Assembly (NCBI GenBank): GCA_018242765.1
Contig: JAFEBH010000025.1
Span: 1 to 64,000, forward strand
Reading direction: 5' to 3'
DNA length: 64,000 nt
Source of the DNA: Nitrospira sp.
GTDB lineage: Bacteria; Nitrospirota; Nitrospiria; Nitrospirales; Nitrospiraceae
The stretch's first letter is position 1. Each line of letters begins with the position of its first letter. Positions 17,965 to 25,855 of this stretch are shown piece after piece. The position numbers were made by a program, and so were the translations under genes. The notes under the pieces were generated by a model. The model saw only the letters and a program-made list of their open reading frames with translations, searched no databases and was not told the DNA's origin.

Positions 17965-18768
17965 CTACGACAAGGCCGCATGCCCTTTGAGCAGCACACC
18001 GACCAATGTCAGAATGACACAGGCAAATCCAATGACCGTGAGATAGGCTGCTCGCTTGGCTCTCCAGCCGATGGTCAGTCTTCCTAAGAGGACAACAAAA
18101 TAGAAAAGCCAGGTTACGACGGCCCAGGTTTGCTCAGGATTCCAACTGACGTACGATCCACGAGCGAGCTCGGCGGAGATGGCACCCGTCACAATGCCCA
18201 ACGTCAGCAAGGGGAATCCCAAAACGATCGACTGCTGATTCAGATGATCAAGAAAGTCGAGTGCCGGCAGTTTACTATAGAGGACATTGAATTGTTTTGA
18301 CTTGAGGAGTCGATCTTGAATGAGATACATCACTCCCGCAACAAAGGCGACGGCAAATCCTACCGTGCCCAACATGCTGAGGGTGACATGAAACCACAAG
18401 GTTTTAAAGACGGGTTGAAGTGTCGGCTCACTTTCCGGAAGGGCCGCCGCCGAGATGAGCGAGACGATCGCCAAGGGAACCATGAAGGATCCCAGTACAT
18501 GAATCCGATGACGAAATTCGACGATGAGCAGCACCAGGATGATCATCCAGGAGAAAAATGACAAGGCATCGGAAAAACTTGGTGGGGCCGATGATGACGC
18601 TCCTGTCATGCGCATGATAAGGGTGATCGTATGGGACACAAAGCCGACTGCAGTGATGCCGAGGGACACGTTTGAGAGGGCTTCAGAACGTCGGAGAGAG
18701 TAGGACAGAAACGACACCGTCGCCACGATGTACAGGATCAGAGTGATCATGAAACAGACGACTGCCAT
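17965..18768 (-). CDS. CcsA/HemX-type cytochrome c assembly membrane protein
   Basis: This 267-residue integral membrane protein has about eight hydrophobic segments. The conserved tryptophan-rich loop appears as Y-V-S-W-N-P-E-Q-T-W-A near residue 215, which in CcsA/ResC proteins presents heme to apocytochrome c. It is shorter than canonical CcsA and resembles the HemX-like proteins found directly upstream of hemA in many bacteria. No CcsB/ResB partner is adjacent. It is the first gene of the heme block, 21 bp before hemA, and divergent from rsmI. Assembly of c-type cytochromes is likely; a role in controlling HemA levels is the alternative. Confidence 0.8.
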   Translation of the reverse strand: MAVVCFMITLILYIVATVSFLSYSLRRSEALSNVSLGITAVGFVSHTITLIMRMTGASSSAPPSFSDALSFFSWMIILVLLIVEFRHRIHVLGSFMVPLAIVSLISAAALPESEPTLQPVFKTLWFHVTLSMLGTVGFAVAFVAGVMYLIQDRLLKSKQFNVLYSKLPALDFLDHLNQQSIVLGFPLLTLGIVTGAISAELARGSYVSWNPEQTWAVVTWLFYFVVLLGRLTIGWRAKRAAYLTVIGFACVILTLVGVLLKGHAALS

Positions 18769-18830
18769 TGGGATTGTCCCCGTGAAATCTCCGGCTCACT
18801 GTTCGAACAGCGTAAAAGGAAATTATATCG

Positions 18831-19571
18831 GTGGCGCCTAAACAGAGTCAAGAAAACGCTGGCACGTCAATGGCTTCGGCCAACTCGCCGGGTGCGAAGG
18901 GCGCGGTCTATGTGGTGGCGGTCCCCATCGGCCATCCTGACGACCTGACCCTGCGTGCGCTGGCGATCTTGCAGTCCGTGGATCTCGTTGCCTCTGAAGA
19001 TCCCAAGCTGACACAGCAACTCCTCGCGCATCATCGGATTTCCGCGACAGTGACTAGCTATGGTCCTGTGAATGTAAAGGAAAAGGTTGCAGTGCTTCTC
19101 CAACGGGTCCGGCAGGGAGCCAGGATTGCCATCGTTGCTGATACAGGATCTCCCCTTATCGCGGATCCAGGTGTGCTGCTCGTCGCCGGGGCCCATATTC
19201 AAGGAACTCGTGTGATCCCGATCCCGGGACCTTCCGCAGGTCTTGCTGCTCTCAGTGTTGCTGGCTTCCCGTGTGAATCCTTCTATTTTCTTGGAGAGCT
19301 TCCAGCTCCCGGCCCACATCTCGCTCGATGCGTGGCTGATGCGGTAAAAAGAGAGGTTCCAACCGTTGCCTATGCCACCCGATACACTGTCACACATATT
19401 CTGAAAACCCTTGTTCACCTTGCTCCACGACGGCTGCTTGCAGTGGCCTGGGATTTGACGAAAACGAATGAGGTGGTGATCCGCGGAACCCCACCTCAGA
19501 TAGATCGTCGACTACCGAACATACAAGGGGAAGATATCACGATTGTCCTGTCAGGAAGAAAGCAGCGGTAG
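18831..19571 (+). CDS. rsmI: RsmI-like 16S rRNA ribose methyltransferase
   Basis: This 246-residue protein belongs to the tetrapyrrole-methylase fold group, in the branch that 2'-O-methylates C1402 of 16S rRNA. V-Y-V-V-A-V-P-I-G near residue 26, L-T-L-R-A-L, A-D-T-G-S-P-L-I-A-D-P-G and I-P-G-P-S-A fit RsmI. It departs from the norm where usual proteins have 'GNLxD' (here G-H-P-D-D) and 'EDTRxT' (here E-D-P-K-L-T), and the C-terminal extension is short. It starts at GTG. A divergent RsmI or another SAM methyltransferase of this fold are both possible. Confidence 0.72.
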   Translation: MAPKQSQENAGTSMASANSPGAKGAVYVVAVPIGHPDDLTLRALAILQSVDLVASEDPKLTQQLLAHHRISATVTSYGPVNVKEKVAVLLQRVRQGARIAIVADTGSPLIADPGVLLVAGAHIQGTRVIPIPGPSAGLAALSVAGFPCESFYFLGELPAPGPHLARCVADAVKREVPTVAYATRYTVTHILKTLVHLAPRRLLAVAWDLTKTNEVVIRGTPPQIDRRLPNIQGEDITIVLSGRKQR

Positions 19572-19683
19572 GCTAAACGGCCGATTGAGAGGCCCTTCGA
19601 GTAGTCATTTGTTCTCCGTTCGAAGGAGCCCTCGACACAGTCAGAGCGAACGCATCACCGATGGAATTTCTACTGCATCCTCA

Positions 19684-19944
19684 TCAGTCACTGTCCTCTC
19701 GGCGGATCAACACTCGAAAGGCTTGATCCACTCGCTCCTGGCTTAAGACGGTGTGTCCTTCGTTCTCGACACTGCGCGGAACATTTCGAATGGGGTCACC
19801 GTCATCTAAGAGGACAGACAGGACCTCTCCTTCTTTCATGGTCTCAAGCTTCAGTTTCGTCTTCACGAAGTTATATGGACAAATCACTCCGCGCAGATCC
19901 AGTTCAGAAGCGGGCACAGCGCCCGACTGCTCTTGTTCACTCAT
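19684..19944 (-). CDS. TusA/SirA-family sulfur carrier protein
   Basis: This small protein (86 residues from the internal ATG; a GTG at 19989 would add 15) carries the D-L-R-G-V-I-C-P-Y-N-F-V-K-T-K segment with the conserved Cys-Pro that accepts persulfide sulfur. The C-terminal G-D-P-I-R-N-V-P...G-H-T-V-L is also characteristic. Such proteins hand sulfur to tRNA thiolation, molybdenum cofactor or sulfur metabolism. No desulfurase is adjacent. The ribosome binding site does not settle the start. Confidence 0.8.
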   Translation of the reverse strand: MSEQEQSGAVPASELDLRGVICPYNFVKTKLKLETMKEGEVLSVLLDDGDPIRNVPRSVENEGHTVLSQERVDQAFRVLIRREDSD

Positions 19945-20031
19945 GATGACAGACTCATTCACTGAAAATGATTGCGTGAGCCAGCTCACCGATGACCAGC
20001 TACCATTGGCAAGCCATACGCAGTTCGCCTG

Positions 20032-20061
20032 AAAAAAAAGGGGGCAGCCAAAGCTGCCCCC
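20032..20061 (-). terminator. intrinsic terminator of the 20089-20856 gene
   Basis: A perfect 9-bp GC-rich stem (20040-20048 with 20053-20061, loop 4 nt) is followed on the minus strand by eight T (A at 20032-20039). It lies 27 bp after the stop codon of the minus-strand exported protein gene. Confidence 0.92.
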
Positions 20062-20088
20062 TCAAGAAAGGTCAAATCCCCAAACCTC

Positions 20089-20856
20089 TCAATTAAACCC
20101 TTTGATCAGATTTGGTTTCGACGAGTCCGTTCCGTAATCCGACTTGTTAGGAATTTTGGTTTCCGGTGCAACCGTTTGATATCCCCAGCCCGGCTGGGGC
20201 TCGCAGTTCCAACAGGGGGCGGAACCGGTAAATTCACCAATCGTCGTATCGATAGTCCCTGTGATCTTACCCGGCAACACGGATCCGGCCACTCCACCCG
20301 TGGTGCTACCGCTACTAGTCTCTATGGCTCGCTCAGTTGAAGGATTTGGGCGTTGCCCTAGACCACCAAAGCCAGCCAGTCTTTCATTCCCACGCAGCAA
20401 GTAGACTTCACGAACGAGCTTGCGACCAACTCCATATTGTTGATTGGGCGTGACCGCTTCAATCACTTGCAGAGAAATATCATCACCACTGTTCAGTACC
20501 CTCAGCTGATCCATGTTGGTTTTGTCATCGAAGTACACCGTCATGGAGCTCATCGCCCCAGACCCCGCACGTCCTTCGTCATGCGAGCTTCCACCGCTTT
20601 CCAGCAGCATCTTTCCCGCCGGAAAATCGATCGCCAGCACACGACCGTAGATCGTCTCAGGAAGAGAGAGTCGGTCCAGGAACGCATTGCGGTCAAATGC
20701 CTGAACGCGATTCGCGTTACCAGACACATCGCCAACCCCAGTTCCCACACCCATTGCAGATCCTCCAGACGACTGCTGGAGTCGCTCTTGAGCCACTGCA
20801 ACATTCATTGAGCCGACGCAGAGTAGGGCGGCTCCCAGTGCCAACACTTTACGCAT
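20089..20856 (-). CDS. exported protein of unknown function
   Basis: I do not recognise this 255-residue protein. It has a clear signal peptide (K near the start, hydrophobic L-A-L-G-A-A-L-L-C-V-G, cleavage probably after V-A-V-A-Q), so it should be periplasmic or outer-membrane associated. The middle (about 65-160) reads like a small beta domain: I-Y-G-R-V-L-A-I-D-F-P-A-G-K-M-L-L-E-S and M-T-V-Y-F-D-D-K-T-N. The C-terminal part is low complexity, rich in Gly, Ser, Thr and Pro, with a C-W-N-C pair near residue 222 that might bind a metal. It is a single-gene unit ending in a strong terminator. Confidence 0.75.
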   Translation of the reverse strand: MRKVLALGAALLCVGSMNVAVAQERLQQSSGGSAMGVGTGVGDVSGNANRVQAFDRNAFLDRLSLPETIYGRVLAIDFPAGKMLLESGGSSHDEGRAGSGAMSSMTVYFDDKTNMDQLRVLNSGDDISLQVIEAVTPNQQYGVGRKLVREVYLLRGNERLAGFGGLGQRPNPSTERAIETSSGSTTGGVAGSVLPGKITGTIDTTIGEFTGSAPCWNCEPQPGWGYQTVAPETKIPNKSDYGTDSSKPNLIKGFN

Positions 20857-21160
20857 GTGCTGCCTCCTTAAAAAGTAAGTGGACGGGTTGTTCTGTAGTA
20901 CGAACTCACACAGTCACGAAATTAAGAAATCCAGTTGGTTCCACGTTGTCGGTTTCAGAATCAAGGGCGATACTCTGTACGGAATTGAGAAATATGGAAG
21001 AAATTAGGCTAATAGCACGGCGCTGTCAAGAGGGTTGTCTCATCGCATCAGGTTTCTGCCTGGCCCCCCCCTCAAATTCTCTGCCCGGAAGGCCCCTTCA
21101 AGAATAGAAACTGAGCCGTCTTCATTTCAACCCTCGGTCTTTACCCGAAGATGTATTCGC
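20857..21160. other. intergenic region without recognised features
   Basis: This spacer separates the start of the exported protein gene from the 3' end of tRNA-Leu. It must contain the promoter for the exported protein, but I cannot pick a convincing -35/-10 pair. No conserved ORF is visible. Confidence 0.5.
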
Positions 21161-21247
21161 TGGTGCCCGGAGGGAGGGTCGAACTCCCACTCTGTCGCCA
21201 GAACCGGATTTTGAGTCCGGCGCGTCTGCCAGTTCCGCCATCCGGGC
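21161..21247 (-). tRNA. tRNA-Leu (anticodon CAA)
   Basis: The minus strand reads a 7-bp acceptor stem (gcccgga/tccgggc), discriminator A and an encoded CCA end. The anticodon arm has a 5-bp ccgga/tccgg stem and the loop C-T-C-A-A-A-A, giving anticodon CAA for UUG. A long variable arm and a T arm with g-t-t-c-g-a-c class loop are present, as expected for a class II tRNA. Total length is 87 nt. Confidence 0.96.
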
Positions 21248-21569
21248 ATGTGCACACGTCACAGTGAGCAGGCCTGTTTCTAACATGCCGCCGTCGGAGG
21301 GTCAATCGACAACTCACTCCCCTCCCAGCTGTAACAAGTGGACAACAGGCTCCTCCCCCAATGATCTCATTCGCTATTCCGATGCGTGTTACATCATTTC
21401 CTGTCACTGTTTGATCATCTATTGCAGAGCACAGAATCCTTGCCTGGCCATCAGTATCACCGTGAATCATGAGGGGATAGCGTCTATATTGACGATTCGG
21501 CAGTCTGCGGTACGGTTTGTCGTATCGGTGGCTCCATTGCATTCGCGGGACAGTTCGAGGAAATCAGTC
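21248..21569. other. spacer between tRNA-Leu and the 2OG oxygenase gene
   Basis: The open frame of the downstream oxygenase continues back through part of this spacer, but the extra sequence shows no family similarity. Promoters for the divergent tRNA and oxygenase should be here. No integration site or repeat beside the tRNA was seen. Confidence 0.5.
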
Positions 21570-22139
21570 ATGGCGAAGGAAGAATTGGATTCCGATAAGA
21601 GATTCCTTCTGCGCGACTTCCTCTCGAATGATGAGTGTACGGCACTGATTCGTCGCAGCGAAGGGCTCACGTACGAGATGGGAATAGGCGGTGGCGTGGT
21701 GACTGAGGGAGTCAGAAACAACGAGCGTGTTCTGGTTGACGACACAGCGTTGGCCGACGCCTTGTTTCGCCGGGCTGCGCCATGGCTCCCACCGGTCGTC
21801 GACGATCGTCACCGAGCCCGATTCAATGAACACTGGCGGTTCTACCGATATCGTTCCGGACAAACTTTTCAACCCCATCGGGACGGAGTCTATATGTCGT
21901 TGGAAACCTATGAGAAGAGTGAGATGACGTTCCTGATTTATCTGAACGACGATATGATGGGTGGAGACACACGATTCTTTGCAGACATGGACCAGGTCGC
22001 GCGACGGTGCCCCTATCTGACGGTGAAACCGGCGATAGGAGCAGCGTTGGTATTCCTCCATTCCTTCTGGCACGAAGGGGCGGTGGTGCGGAGTGGAGAG
22101 AAATATGTGCTGCGTACCGATGTGATGTACAAGTTATAG
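21570..22139 (+). CDS. 2-oxoglutarate/Fe(II)-dependent oxygenase, prolyl 4-hydroxylase type
   Basis: This 189-residue protein has the P4H-like double-stranded beta helix core. The iron ligands appear as H-R-D (F-Q-P-H-R-D-G-V near residue 95) and the distal H-E-G-A-V-V near 168. The 2OG-binding basic residue follows in V-L-R-T-D-V-M-Y. F-R-Y-R-S-G-Q-T-F and E-M-T-F-L-I-Y-L-N-D-D are typical of the family. The start at 21570 is supported by GGAAA a few bases upstream and by family alignment. Substrate is unknown; these enzymes hydroxylate proline or other residues. It stands alone, divergent from tRNA-Leu. Confidence 0.83.
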   Translation: MAKEELDSDKRFLLRDFLSNDECTALIRRSEGLTYEMGIGGGVVTEGVRNNERVLVDDTALADALFRRAAPWLPPVVDDRHRARFNEHWRFYRYRSGQTFQPHRDGVYMSLETYEKSEMTFLIYLNDDMMGGDTRFFADMDQVARRCPYLTVKPAIGAALVFLHSFWHEGAVVRSGEKYVLRTDVMYKL

Positions 22140-22251
22140 GTTGAACCATTATACTTAGTATGGAAGATAGTACTGGAAGTGCTGATCGACCCGTGGGTAT
22201 GTGTGAAGTCTGTTCTTACAAGAGTCTCAAGCTCTAGAAGATACTGAAAGC

Positions 22252-23343
22252 ATGGGTACATCGAGGCTTCGCCTGTCAATCGTCGTCCCAACCTTTAACG
22301 AGTCGCAGAACATCAAAGAGCTGCTGCGTCGCATCGAAGTGACGTTGGGTGCGACAGGCTGGGAAATTATCTTTGTCGATGATGACTCGCCTGATGGGAC
22401 GGCAGCTGTTGTGCGCGATATTGCGCGGACCGATTTCCGAGTTCGTTGCCTACAAAGGGTTGGCAGGCGAGGGTTGTCTACGGCCTGCATTGAGGGGATG
22501 TTGGCTGCATCGGCGTCCACCGTTGCGGTCATGGATGCTGATTTGCAGCATGATGAGGCCATTCTGCCGAAGATGCTCACTGAGATCGAGGGAGGCGCGG
22601 ATGTGGTGATAGGAACCCGTTATTCTGGGGGCGGTAGCACGGGTGACTGGAACGAATCTCGCAAAACAATGAGTCAACTCGCGACGACCGCGAGCCGAGT
22701 GATCCTGAAACAGCCTGTCTCGGATCCAATGAGTGGATTTTTCATGCTGCAACGAAAGGTATTGGAGTCAACCGTCCACCATCTTTCAGGGTTAGGCTTC
22801 AAAATCCTTCTTGATATCCTTGCCACTGCCAAGCAGCCACTGCGTGTCACGGAAGTACCTTACCGATTCCGTGATCGTATTGCCGGGGAAAGTAAGTTGG
22901 ATGAGATGGTCGTCTGGGAATATGCCATGTTGCTGGCAGACAAGACGATCGGTCGCTACATACCGGTGCGCTTCCTGGCATTTTCGATCATCGGTGGCAT
23001 CGGCATATTTGTTCATATGGCTGTATTGAGCATTGTATTACATGGGCTGAACGTGGGTTTTACCACTGCTCAGTCTGTCGCGACAGGCACGGCAATGACA
23101 TTTAACTTTGCCCTTAATAACGTTTTAACCTACCGGGACTCTCGGTTACGGGGGCTGGCCTGGTTCAAAGGGCTGGTGAGCTTCATGCTCGCCTGTAGCC
23201 TCGGTGCTCTTGCCAATGTTGGGATTGCCTCCTACTTATTTGAAAACCGTACGCAGTGGATCGTCGCGGCCCTCGCTGGCATATTGGTCGGTGCTGTTTG
23301 GAATTATGCAGTGTCCCAGATCTATACATGGGGCAAAAAGTAG
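22252..23343 (+). CDS. polyprenyl-phosphate mannose/glucose synthase fused to a GtrA domain
   Basis: This 363-residue membrane protein joins a GT2 domain (residues 1-225) with a four-helix GtrA-like domain (about 235-360). The GT2 part shows V-V-P-T-F-N-E-S-Q-N, F-V-D-D-D-S-P-D-G-T and V-M-D-A-D-L-Q-H-D, which is the dolichyl-phosphate mannose synthase pattern. It would load a hexose onto undecaprenyl phosphate and help move it across the membrane. Convergent neighbour 23467-25173 is a large GT-C-like membrane protein that could use such a lipid-linked sugar, but that is inference. No strong Shine-Dalgarno is seen. Confidence 0.88.
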   Translation: MGTSRLRLSIVVPTFNESQNIKELLRRIEVTLGATGWEIIFVDDDSPDGTAAVVRDIARTDFRVRCLQRVGRRGLSTACIEGMLAASASTVAVMDADLQHDEAILPKMLTEIEGGADVVIGTRYSGGGSTGDWNESRKTMSQLATTASRVILKQPVSDPMSGFFMLQRKVLESTVHHLSGLGFKILLDILATAKQPLRVTEVPYRFRDRIAGESKLDEMVVWEYAMLLADKTIGRYIPVRFLAFSIIGGIGIFVHMAVLSIVLHGLNVGFTTAQSVATGTAMTFNFALNNVLTYRDSRLRGLAWFKGLVSFMLACSLGALANVGIASYLFENRTQWIVAALAGILVGAVWNYAVSQIYTWGKK

Positions 23344-23466
23344 GGAGAGAGGTGTGTACGTTGGTGTCTAGGATTGAAATGTCCAAGAGATAGAAAGAGA
23401 TCCGACTGCCTAACTGTTTTCCCAAAGATTCTGTTTATCCTCGCTGCCGATAAGTCGGCGCACCAA

Positions 23467-25173
23467 TCAACCGCCAGAAGACCGTCGGCAATCAGATACG
23501 TGGCCTCGGCAGTCAGCGAGCCTCTTATTGGCTGAAGATGGACGCCTGCTCCATAGCTCCCAAATTCCGAGTGGGGACGTCGTTACCCGGGTATAGCGTT
23601 CATTCAGGCTGGACTGAAAGCGCTTCAATTCCTGGGCAATGATGTCCGAAGACTTGCCCCGAGATCCTACCTCCGTAGCGTTCGCCGGCAATACACGGCC
23701 GAACACAACGACATAATCCACCAGGGTGTTTGTGTCACGTTCGAAGCGCTCGAACTCGAGCTGAGGCGGCGCAGACTCAATCAAAAAGAATCCCTTCCCC
23801 GACTGAACCAAGTGGGTATACGGATTTGTATCCCCCCTAAAGCGAAGAAGTCCAAAAGGCACCGACCAATCGACATTGCTCAAATCAAACGCGTTGCGGG
23901 CTGCTGTAAGCCGTCCGGTTTCTGCTGCCAGTGAACTAGGACGAGCGAGTGAGCCAAACTTAACTCTTCGGAAATTCGCTTGAACCACGGTAGAGTCCGG
24001 CGACACGTACGACTCAAGGTGACGAAGGTCCTGCAGCGCAACCTCGATGGCGCGAAGCTCGTCATAGCGAATCGTGGCCAAACTCAATGCTGAGAGACAT
24101 GCAATGGTGGCACCCACGAGTAAGACGCGGGACGGCAGGGGCTGGTAGGCGAGCCAAAGGATTGCCCCGAGAATGGGAAAGAGCACGTAGCGTATTGAGC
24201 CGAGCGTCCCCCCGCTTCCCATTCCATCCGGAGCAAAGAGAGCAACACCCGATGACAGAAGCACGAATGTTGCCAGCCCCAGCGGCACGGGACGCCTCAT
24301 CCAACTCAGCTGACTGCGCATCGCTGCAATGAGAACCAGGCTCCAGAGGGCAAGTGCCATGACGATGCAGGGCACGCGTTCGAACTGATCATAGGTGGCT
24401 ACACCAGCCGTCAGCGAAACTAGGCCTTTCAGCGTAGTTAGTTTAGCGCCGAAATCAAAGACGACGGACATGGGTTCTGAACGCGTCAGTATTATGAAGA
24501 CCAGTGTCAGGATGACAGCTGGCGCGAGCGCAATTGCAGCGCGCGTAAATGCTACCAACGGGTTGTCGCTCAGGATACAAGCTGCGCCGAGTATGCATAC
24601 GGCAAGGAGTCCGGCTTCCAGGTAGCCGACCAAGTGTGTGAAAAACACAAGGATCATTGCCGAGGCGAGCATCATCATGCGACTCAAATCGAGCCGCCCA
24701 TCCCACCGCATCAGCAAGCCTGCGACGAGGAGAAAACCTGCGATGGAATAACTGAAATTCAGGAAGCCCCAAAGAAACGGTAAGTTAAAAGTCAGAGGTA
24801 GCATGAAAAAACCGAGCAGCATTGCTCCGGGGTGTGCTTGCCGAACGGCCCAGCCCGCGGCAAAGGAAAACACGATGACATATCCGACCAAAATCAGTCG
24901 CTCTGCCCAGAGCGAACCCACCGCAGGCACCAGCGCCCCAAGGGCTAATTGGGGAAATAAGTTCGGAGGGGGAACAAGGTTCCATTCAAGAAACTGTGAA
25001 GTGGTGATCGACCCGCCGCCAATGACGTCAGCAAATCCGCGAGCAGATGCAAGATGGGCGGCCGTGTCCACCGTAGGGAAAGGGTCAAAAGCCAGCACAA
25101 ACAGCACCTGTACGACAACACAAACAATGAGGCCAACAATAACCCACCTATCTGCATTCCAACCGGGAACCAT
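23467..25173 (-). CDS. polytopic membrane protein, possibly a GT-C-type glycosyltransferase
   Basis: This 568-residue protein has about ten to twelve hydrophobic segments in its first 390 residues, then a soluble C-terminal part of about 180 residues. An acidic motif, D-P-F-P-T-V-D-T-A-A-H, lies in the first extracytoplasmic loop near residue 31, the place where GT-C transferases keep a catalytic Asp. I do not recognise a named family. The C-terminal part includes G-K-G-F-F-L-I-E-S and may bind substrate. It faces the polyprenyl-phosphate glycosyltransferase gene end to end. Alternatives are an O-antigen-ligase-like or generic membrane protein. Confidence 0.7.
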   Translation of the reverse strand: MVPGWNADRWVIVGLIVCVVVQVLFVLAFDPFPTVDTAAHLASARGFADVIGGGSITTSQFLEWNLVPPPNLFPQLALGALVPAVGSLWAERLILVGYVIVFSFAAGWAVRQAHPGAMLLGFFMLPLTFNLPFLWGFLNFSYSIAGFLLVAGLLMRWDGRLDLSRMMMLASAMILVFFTHLVGYLEAGLLAVCILGAACILSDNPLVAFTRAAIALAPAVILTLVFIILTRSEPMSVVFDFGAKLTTLKGLVSLTAGVATYDQFERVPCIVMALALWSLVLIAAMRSQLSWMRRPVPLGLATFVLLSSGVALFAPDGMGSGGTLGSIRYVLFPILGAILWLAYQPLPSRVLLVGATIACLSALSLATIRYDELRAIEVALQDLRHLESYVSPDSTVVQANFRRVKFGSLARPSSLAAETGRLTAARNAFDLSNVDWSVPFGLLRFRGDTNPYTHLVQSGKGFFLIESAPPQLEFERFERDTNTLVDYVVVFGRVLPANATEVGSRGKSSDIIAQELKRFQSSLNERYTRVTTSPLGIWELWSRRPSSANKRLADCRGHVSDCRRSSGG

Positions 25174-25855
25174 GTCGTCCTACCGTCCTATCGCCAGCAC
25201 TTCGCTAGCGTTGCCATCCAGTCTTCTTCAGGAGTATCCGCACGATCAGATTAGAATGCCACGCTGTGGCCTATTATTCCACACACCTAATGAGGGGTAA
25301 GGAGATCTTTGTATTGCGTCGGATTCGTTTCCTCCATCATACGCAAGCCGCAGGCAAAATGGCCATCACATTAGTGCTCACAAGGTGACACGGAGTTGAA
25401 TACGTGCGTATGCCGAACCTCCTGTCAATCTAGAAACTTTGACAGGCTACTCTACTGGACTTTGCGTCAACCGTAGAACCTTAGACGCAGCGCAATTTCT
25501 CCCTAAAGTTGAAATGGAACTTCCGTAGAGGGCACAAGGACTTTGTCGACCGAGTCGGACGAAAGCATAAAGGTGCATTCACAACTTATGGCCAATCGAT
25601 AGAAATTCCCGTACCGCTACAGAGATATCGTATTTACCGTCATATGACTGGAAGTGCCTTGTTCGCTACTTAAGGAGTATTGACCGTCGAGGAGCTACTC
25701 CTGCACATTGTCGCTGGGTAGGATCGGCATCGTGAATTACCCACTGAATCCCGGATGATCAAATGCATTTTTTCAATAACGGCTACTCTGATGAGCGTGA
25801 TCAACTGCGACCGTTGTCCCTATCACATCCAACTGACTACAGGAGGACCACCCGG
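25174..25855. other. long intergenic region without recognised gene
   Basis: This 680-bp region lies between the divergent membrane protein and sugar dehydrogenase genes. The dehydrogenase frame is open back to 25763 but only from 25856 is it preceded by a good ribosome binding site. I see no conserved ORF, repeat or RNA that I can name. Confidence 0.5.

Noticed and set aside
21248..21569. A tRNA-adjacent integrated element
   Set aside because: No integrase, repeat of the tRNA end or foreign gene lies beside tRNA-Leu.
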